Assembly: GCF_040448305.1 (NCBI RefSeq) | Contig: NZ_CP148752.1 | Coordinates: forward strand, 1,116,001 to 1,180,000 | Length of the DNA: 64,000 bases | Reading direction: 5' to 3' | From: Pseudomonas fluorescens | Lineage (GTDB): Bacteria > Pseudomonadota > Gammaproteobacteria > Pseudomonadales > Pseudomonadaceae | Shown here: piece by piece, positions 60,646 to 64,000 of the stretch | Layout: every line of letters begins with the position of its first letter | Numbering within the stretch: the first letter of the stretch is position 1 | The notes under the pieces: generated by a model | Told to the model about the DNA's origin: nothing | Database searches by the model: none | Seen by the model: only the letters and a program-made list of their open reading frames with translations | Made by a program: the position numbers and the translations under genes

Positions 60646-61467
60646 ATGAAGGTCGAACTCGCCCAATTGGCAGGCCGTGATAACGACACGGCTTACAACC
60701 TCGAACGCACCCTGGCGGCGATGGCTGCGTGCGCAGCCGATACGCAGCTGATCCTGTTCCCCGAAGGCCACTTGATGGGTTTCCCTTCGGCCGAGTCCGT
60801 GGCCGAGGTGGCCGAGGCGCTGGACGGCCCGTCCGTCAGCGCGGTAATCGCCGCCGCCCGCGAGCGCAATATTGCCGTGGCCATTGGCATGGCCGAGAAC
60901 GATAACGGCCGTTTCTACAACACCACGCTGCTGATCACTCCTGAAGGCATCGCGCTGAAATACCGCAAGACTCACTTGTGGGCCTCGGATCGCGGTGTCT
61001 ACGAGGCGGGCGATCGCTACGCCACCTGCCTGTGGAACGGCGTGCGCGTGGGCCTGCTGATTTGCTACGACATCGAATTCCCCGAAAGCGCCCGCGCCCT
61101 GGCGCAACTGGGGGCCGAGCTGTTTATCGTCACCAACGGCAACATGGACCCCTACGGCCCGACCCACCGCACCGCGATCATGGCCCGCGCCCAGGAAAAC
61201 CAGGCGTTTGCGCTGATGGTCAACCGGGTGGAAGAGGGTGACGGTGGATTGCTGTTTGCCGGCGGCAGCGCATTGGTCGATCCGCTGGGCACCTTGTTGT
61301 TCGAAGCCGGACGCGAGGAAGGGCAGTTTGCGGTCGAACTGGACCTGAACCTGCTGAAGGCGGCGCGCCAGGATTATCGCTATCTGGATGATCAGCGGCT
61401 GAGGTTGCCGGGGGAGGTGATTGAGCAGGCGGGGGGGCTGCGGGAGCTGCTGATTCCTTCGAACTGA
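60646..61467 (+). CDS. Carbon-nitrogen hydrolase (nitrilase superfamily amidase)
   Basis: A 273-residue cytoplasmic amidase. The catalytic triad is complete: Glu40 (LFPEGH), Lys108 (YRKTHLW) and Cys140 (LLICYDIEFPE). Length and pattern resemble the R-stereoselective amidase and related small amidases of Pseudomonas. It hydrolyses a carbon-nitrogen bond, releasing ammonia or an amine; substrate unknown. An APC transporter follows, perhaps importing the substrate. Confidence 0.87.
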   Translation: MKVELAQLAGRDNDTAYNLERTLAAMAACAADTQLILFPEGHLMGFPSAESVAEVAEALDGPSVSAVIAAARERNIAVAIGMAENDNGRFYNTTLLITPEGIALKYRKTHLWASDRGVYEAGDRYATCLWNGVRVGLLICYDIEFPESARALAQLGAELFIVTNGNMDPYGPTHRTAIMARAQENQAFALMVNRVEEGDGGLLFAGGSALVDPLGTLLFEAGREEGQFAVELDLNLLKAARQDYRYLDDQRLRLPGEVIEQAGGLRELLIPSN

Positions 61468-61497
61468 TCCGGGTTCTGTGCTGGCTGGGCTGGCGCC

Positions 61498-61590
61498 ATC
61501 GCGAGCAGGCTCGCTCCCACATTTGATATCAGTCGTTCACAAAATTTGTATTCACCGAAGACCCATTGTGGGAGCGAGCCTGCTCGCGAT
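61498..61590. repeat. REP inverted pair
   Basis: Arms 61498-61520 and 61568-61590, between the amidase and the permease. Confidence 0.9.
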
Positions 61591-61701
61591 GAGGCCCTCC
61601 CAGACGACACACCTGCCTGACCAAAAACAACAACGCAACACCCGTAACTTGCGCCGAACTCGGCTCTGCCATAAATCCAATAAAATCCGGAGTAGTCGCT
61701 C

Positions 61702-63027
61702 ATGGCTCGTTTGCAACGCACCCTGTCACTGGGGTCGGTGGTGCTGTTTGGCATCGCCTACATGACGCCGATCATTGTGCTCGGCACTTTTGGCATCCTC
61801 GCTCAATCCACCGCCGGCATGGTGCCGGCCGCGTACCTCGCGGCGCTGGTGGCGATGTTCTTCACCGCCATGAGCTACGGGCGCATGGCCGCGGCGTTCC
61901 CGGTGGCCGGCTCGGCCTACAGCTATGTGCGCAAGGCCATCAGCCCGAAACTCGGGTTCATCGCCGGTTGGGCGGTGCTGCTCGATTACCTGTTCCTGCC
62001 CATGGCGATCTGGCTGATCGGCGCGGCCTACCTCAACTCCGCATTCCCGGCGGTGCCGCAGTGGGTCTGGGTACTGGCGTTCATCGGCATCACCAGCGCG
62101 ATCAACATCGTCGGCCTGAAACTGGCCAACGGTATCAACGCCTTGCTGATGCTGGTGCAGTTCCTGGTGCTGATCGCCTTCGTCGCGCTGTGCGTGCATT
62201 ACGTCGGTGGCGATGCGAGCACGCCGTTGTGGTCGATCAAGCCATTCTTCAATGGCGACATGCAGATGCCGCTGATCATGAGCGGCGCGGCCATCGCCTG
62301 TTACTCGTTCCTGGGCTTCGACGCGGTCAGCACCCTGACCGAAGAAACCCGTGATCCACGCCGCACCATTCCCCGGGCGATCATGCTGATCACCCTGATC
62401 GGCGGGCTGATTTTCGTCGGCGTGTCGTACTTCGTGCAGATTGCCCATCCGTCGTTCCAGTTCGACAGCGTCGACTCGGCGGCCTATGAAATTGCCCGCA
62501 ACATCGGTGGCGACCTGTTCGTCTCGATCTTCCTGATCGGCCTGATCGTCGGCCAGTTCGCCTCGGGCCTGTCGGCCCAGGCCAGCGGTTCGCGGCTGCT
62601 GTACGCCATGGGCCGCGACGGCGTGCTGCCGAAGTCGTTTTTCGGCACCTTGCACGAACGCTTCGGCACGCCGATCAACAGCATCCTGCTGTGCGCGGTG
62701 GTGGCGTTGCTGGCGCTGAAACTGGACGTCACCACCTCGACCTCGTTCATCAATTTCGGCGCGTTCCTGGCGTTCAGCCTGGTCAACCTGTCGGTGATCT
62801 TCCATTACTGGATCGGTGGCGAGAAAAAAGGCCCGCGCGAATTCGTACTGTTCCTGCTGTTCCCGTTCATCGGTCTGGTGGCGGATCTGTGGCTGATGGT
62901 CAGCCTCGATCACCTGGCGATTTACCTGGGCCTGAGCTGGCTGGCGATTGGCGTGGTGTACCTGGCGGTGTTGACCGGCGGTTTCCGTCGACAGCCGCCG
63001 GAGATGGATTTCCAGGAAGCTGCATAA
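61702..63027 (+). CDS. APC family amino acid/polyamine permease
   Basis: A 441-residue inner-membrane transporter with 12 predicted helices. 'LSLGSVVLFGIAYMTPIIVL' at the start, 'FPVAGSAYSYVRKAISPK' near residue 68 and 'YSFLGFDAVSTLTEETRDPR' near 200 are APC-family blocks as in putrescine/amino acid importers such as PuuP. GGAG lies ten bases before ATG 61702. Together with the amidase upstream it may form a small uptake-and-hydrolysis unit. Confidence 0.87.
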   Translation: MARLQRTLSLGSVVLFGIAYMTPIIVLGTFGILAQSTAGMVPAAYLAALVAMFFTAMSYGRMAAAFPVAGSAYSYVRKAISPKLGFIAGWAVLLDYLFLPMAIWLIGAAYLNSAFPAVPQWVWVLAFIGITSAINIVGLKLANGINALLMLVQFLVLIAFVALCVHYVGGDASTPLWSIKPFFNGDMQMPLIMSGAAIACYSFLGFDAVSTLTEETRDPRRTIPRAIMLITLIGGLIFVGVSYFVQIAHPSFQFDSVDSAAYEIARNIGGDLFVSIFLIGLIVGQFASGLSAQASGSRLLYAMGRDGVLPKSFFGTLHERFGTPINSILLCAVVALLALKLDVTTSTSFINFGAFLAFSLVNLSVIFHYWIGGEKKGPREFVLFLLFPFIGLVADLWLMVSLDHLAIYLGLSWLAIGVVYLAVLTGGFRRQPPEMDFQEAA

Positions 63028-63035
63028 AGGAAACT

Positions 63036-63120
63036 GTAGGAGCGAGCTTGCTCGCGATAAACCTGAGGGCGCCGATGGGCATCTGGTTTTACGCGTTTTC
63101 GCGAGCAAGCTCGCTCCTAC
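63036..63120. repeat. REP inverted pair
   Basis: Arms 63036-63057 and 63099-63120, directly after the permease stop. Confidence 0.9.
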
Positions 63121-63169
63121 AGGGCGGACATGTGATCCTTGCCGCTTTTGAGTCAAGGGCCTTCTGTTT

Positions 63170-63604
63170 ATGTCGACGTACTCCATGCAAGCCTCCGGGA
63201 CTATCCGCATTGCCGCTGCCTTATTGATCGGCCCTGACGGCCGCACGTTGCTGGTGCGCAAGCGCGGCACCACGGCGTTCATGCAGCCGGGTGGCAAGAT
63301 CGAGCCCCACGAATTGCCGGTTCATGCGCTGGCCCGGGAGCTGGAAGAAGAGCTGGGTCTGGACATCGACCCGGTGCAGGCCGTTTACCTCGGTCACTTC
63401 TCGGCACCGGCCGCCAACGAGCCGGGCTTTGTCGTACACGCCGAGATTTTTCAGCTGCACATCGATGTCGACGTGACGCCTGCGGCGGAAATCGAAGAAG
63501 TGATCTGGATCGACCCGTCCAGCGATGGCGGTATCAGCCTGGCGCCATTGACACGGGACCTGATCCTGCCGTTTTATCGAGCATCGCTGATCGCGATCGC
63601 CTGA
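63170..63604 (+). CDS. Nudix hydrolase
   Basis: A 144-residue protein. The Nudix box G-X5-E-X7-REUXEEXGU is complete between about residues 43 and 65 (from 'GKIEPHE' to 'RELEEELGL'). Such enzymes hydrolyse nucleoside diphosphate-linked compounds using magnesium held by the Glu cluster. ATG 63170 has AAGGG upstream; an ATG five codons later (63185) is equally compatible with the fold. Substrate unknown. The LysE-type gene follows after 23 bases. Confidence 0.88.
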   Translation: MSTYSMQASGTIRIAAALLIGPDGRTLLVRKRGTTAFMQPGGKIEPHELPVHALARELEEELGLDIDPVQAVYLGHFSAPAANEPGFVVHAEIFQLHIDVDVTPAAEIEEVIWIDPSSDGGISLAPLTRDLILPFYRASLIAIA

Positions 63605-63627
63605 TCATCACGCAAAGGACCTCGCCC

Positions 63628-64000
63628 ATGATCCCGCTTCAAGACCTGCTGATTTTTGCCGCTGCCGCGTTGCTGATGGTACTGACGCCTGGGCCGAACA
63701 TGATCTACCTGATCTCCCGTTCGATCTGCCAGGGTCGCAAGGCCGGGGTGATCTCGTTGCTTGGGGTGGTTGCTGGATTCTTCGTGCACTTGTTTGCCGC
63801 GGCCGCCGGTTTGACCGCGGTGTTCCTGGCGGTGCCAATGGCCTATGAGGTGTTGAAGTGGGCCGGTGCGCTGTACCTGTTGTGGCTGGCCTGGCAGGCG
63901 ATCAAACCCGGTGCGCGCTCACCGTTCGAGGCGCAGCAGTTGCCCCCGGATTCGTCGCGCAAGCTGATCACCATGGGCTTTCTGACCAGTGCCTTGAACC
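63628..64000 (+). CDS. LysE/RhtB family exporter (partial, cut by window end)
   Basis: The first 124 residues are visible. 'LMVLTPGPNMIYLISRSICQ' is the RhtB-family N-terminal motif, followed by three further hydrophobic helices. Members export amino acids or homoserine lactones. It differs clearly from the argO-like LysE protein at 2865-3467. Probably co-transcribed with the Nudix gene upstream. Confidence 0.85.
   Translation, partial: MIPLQDLLIFAAAALLMVLTPGPNMIYLISRSICQGRKAGVISLLGVVAGFFVHLFAAAAGLTAVFLAVPMAYEVLKWAGALYLLWLAWQAIKPGARSPFEAQQLPPDSSRKLITMGFLTSALN

Noticed and set aside
1946..63120. CRISPR-like recurrence of a ~22-base motif
   Set aside because: The copies are spread over the whole window as inverted pairs, not regularly spaced direct repeats with unique spacers.

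Overview
The window looks like the chromosome of a fluorescent Pseudomonas (P. fluorescens group). Four things point that way. The order bifA-sodB-argO-ACT protein-argP is the one known from P. aeruginosa. There is a periplasmic glucose-oxidation locus (gcd plus oprB). Many intergenic gaps hold REP palindromes of the two sequence types common in P. fluorescens genomes. Coding sequence is uniformly GC-rich. I see no rRNA, tRNA, integrase, transposase or CRISPR array.

Layout. 1-5.9 kb: N-terminus of BifA, a structured leader in front of a small DUF6124-type gene, sodB, argO/argP and an SDR. 6-12 kb: a coiled-coil membrane protein, a twin-Cache periplasmic protein, a DHA2 drug exporter and the divergent pobA/pobR pair. 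12.2-14.9 kb: a LysR regulator divergent from a metallo-beta-lactamase-fold protein and a NAD(P)-binding reductase. 15-23.6 kb: a LysR regulator divergent from an AruI-like 2-ketoacid decarboxylase, an aldehyde dehydrogenase and a complete polyamine-type ABC importer. This reads as uptake followed by oxidative decarboxylation of a guanidino or polyamine-like compound. 23.7-29 kb: an AraC regulator, a monooxygenase-like protein, a flavin reductase and a second-type Lon protease. 29.2-33.3 kb: gcd and oprB. 33.5-35.9 kb: a VF530 protein, a Pr6Pr membrane protein, and a PadR regulator with a siderophore-interacting reductase that resemble E. coli NfeR/NfeF.

Accessory core, 36-51.5 kb. A CS1/CFA-type (alternate chaperone-usher) pilus cluster carries two pilins and two related tip adhesins but only one usher and one chaperone. 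It converges on a 1549-residue protein with an N-terminal helical region, leucine-rich repeats and a C-terminal NEL-type E3 ubiquitin ligase domain whose Cys-Ala-Asp motif is intact. A large bifunctional penicillin-binding protein follows. This stretch, with adhesion beside a candidate host-ubiquitin effector, is the most interesting part of the window.

52-64 kb: a ProY-like amino acid permease, an OpgC-like acyltransferase whose C-terminus is encoded by a REP palindrome, a gtrA-gtrB-gtrC type glucosylation cassette, an FMN glutamate-synthase-like protein, a LuxR regulator divergent from an amidase and followed by an APC permease, a Nudix hydrolase, and the start of a LysE/RhtB exporter cut by the window end.
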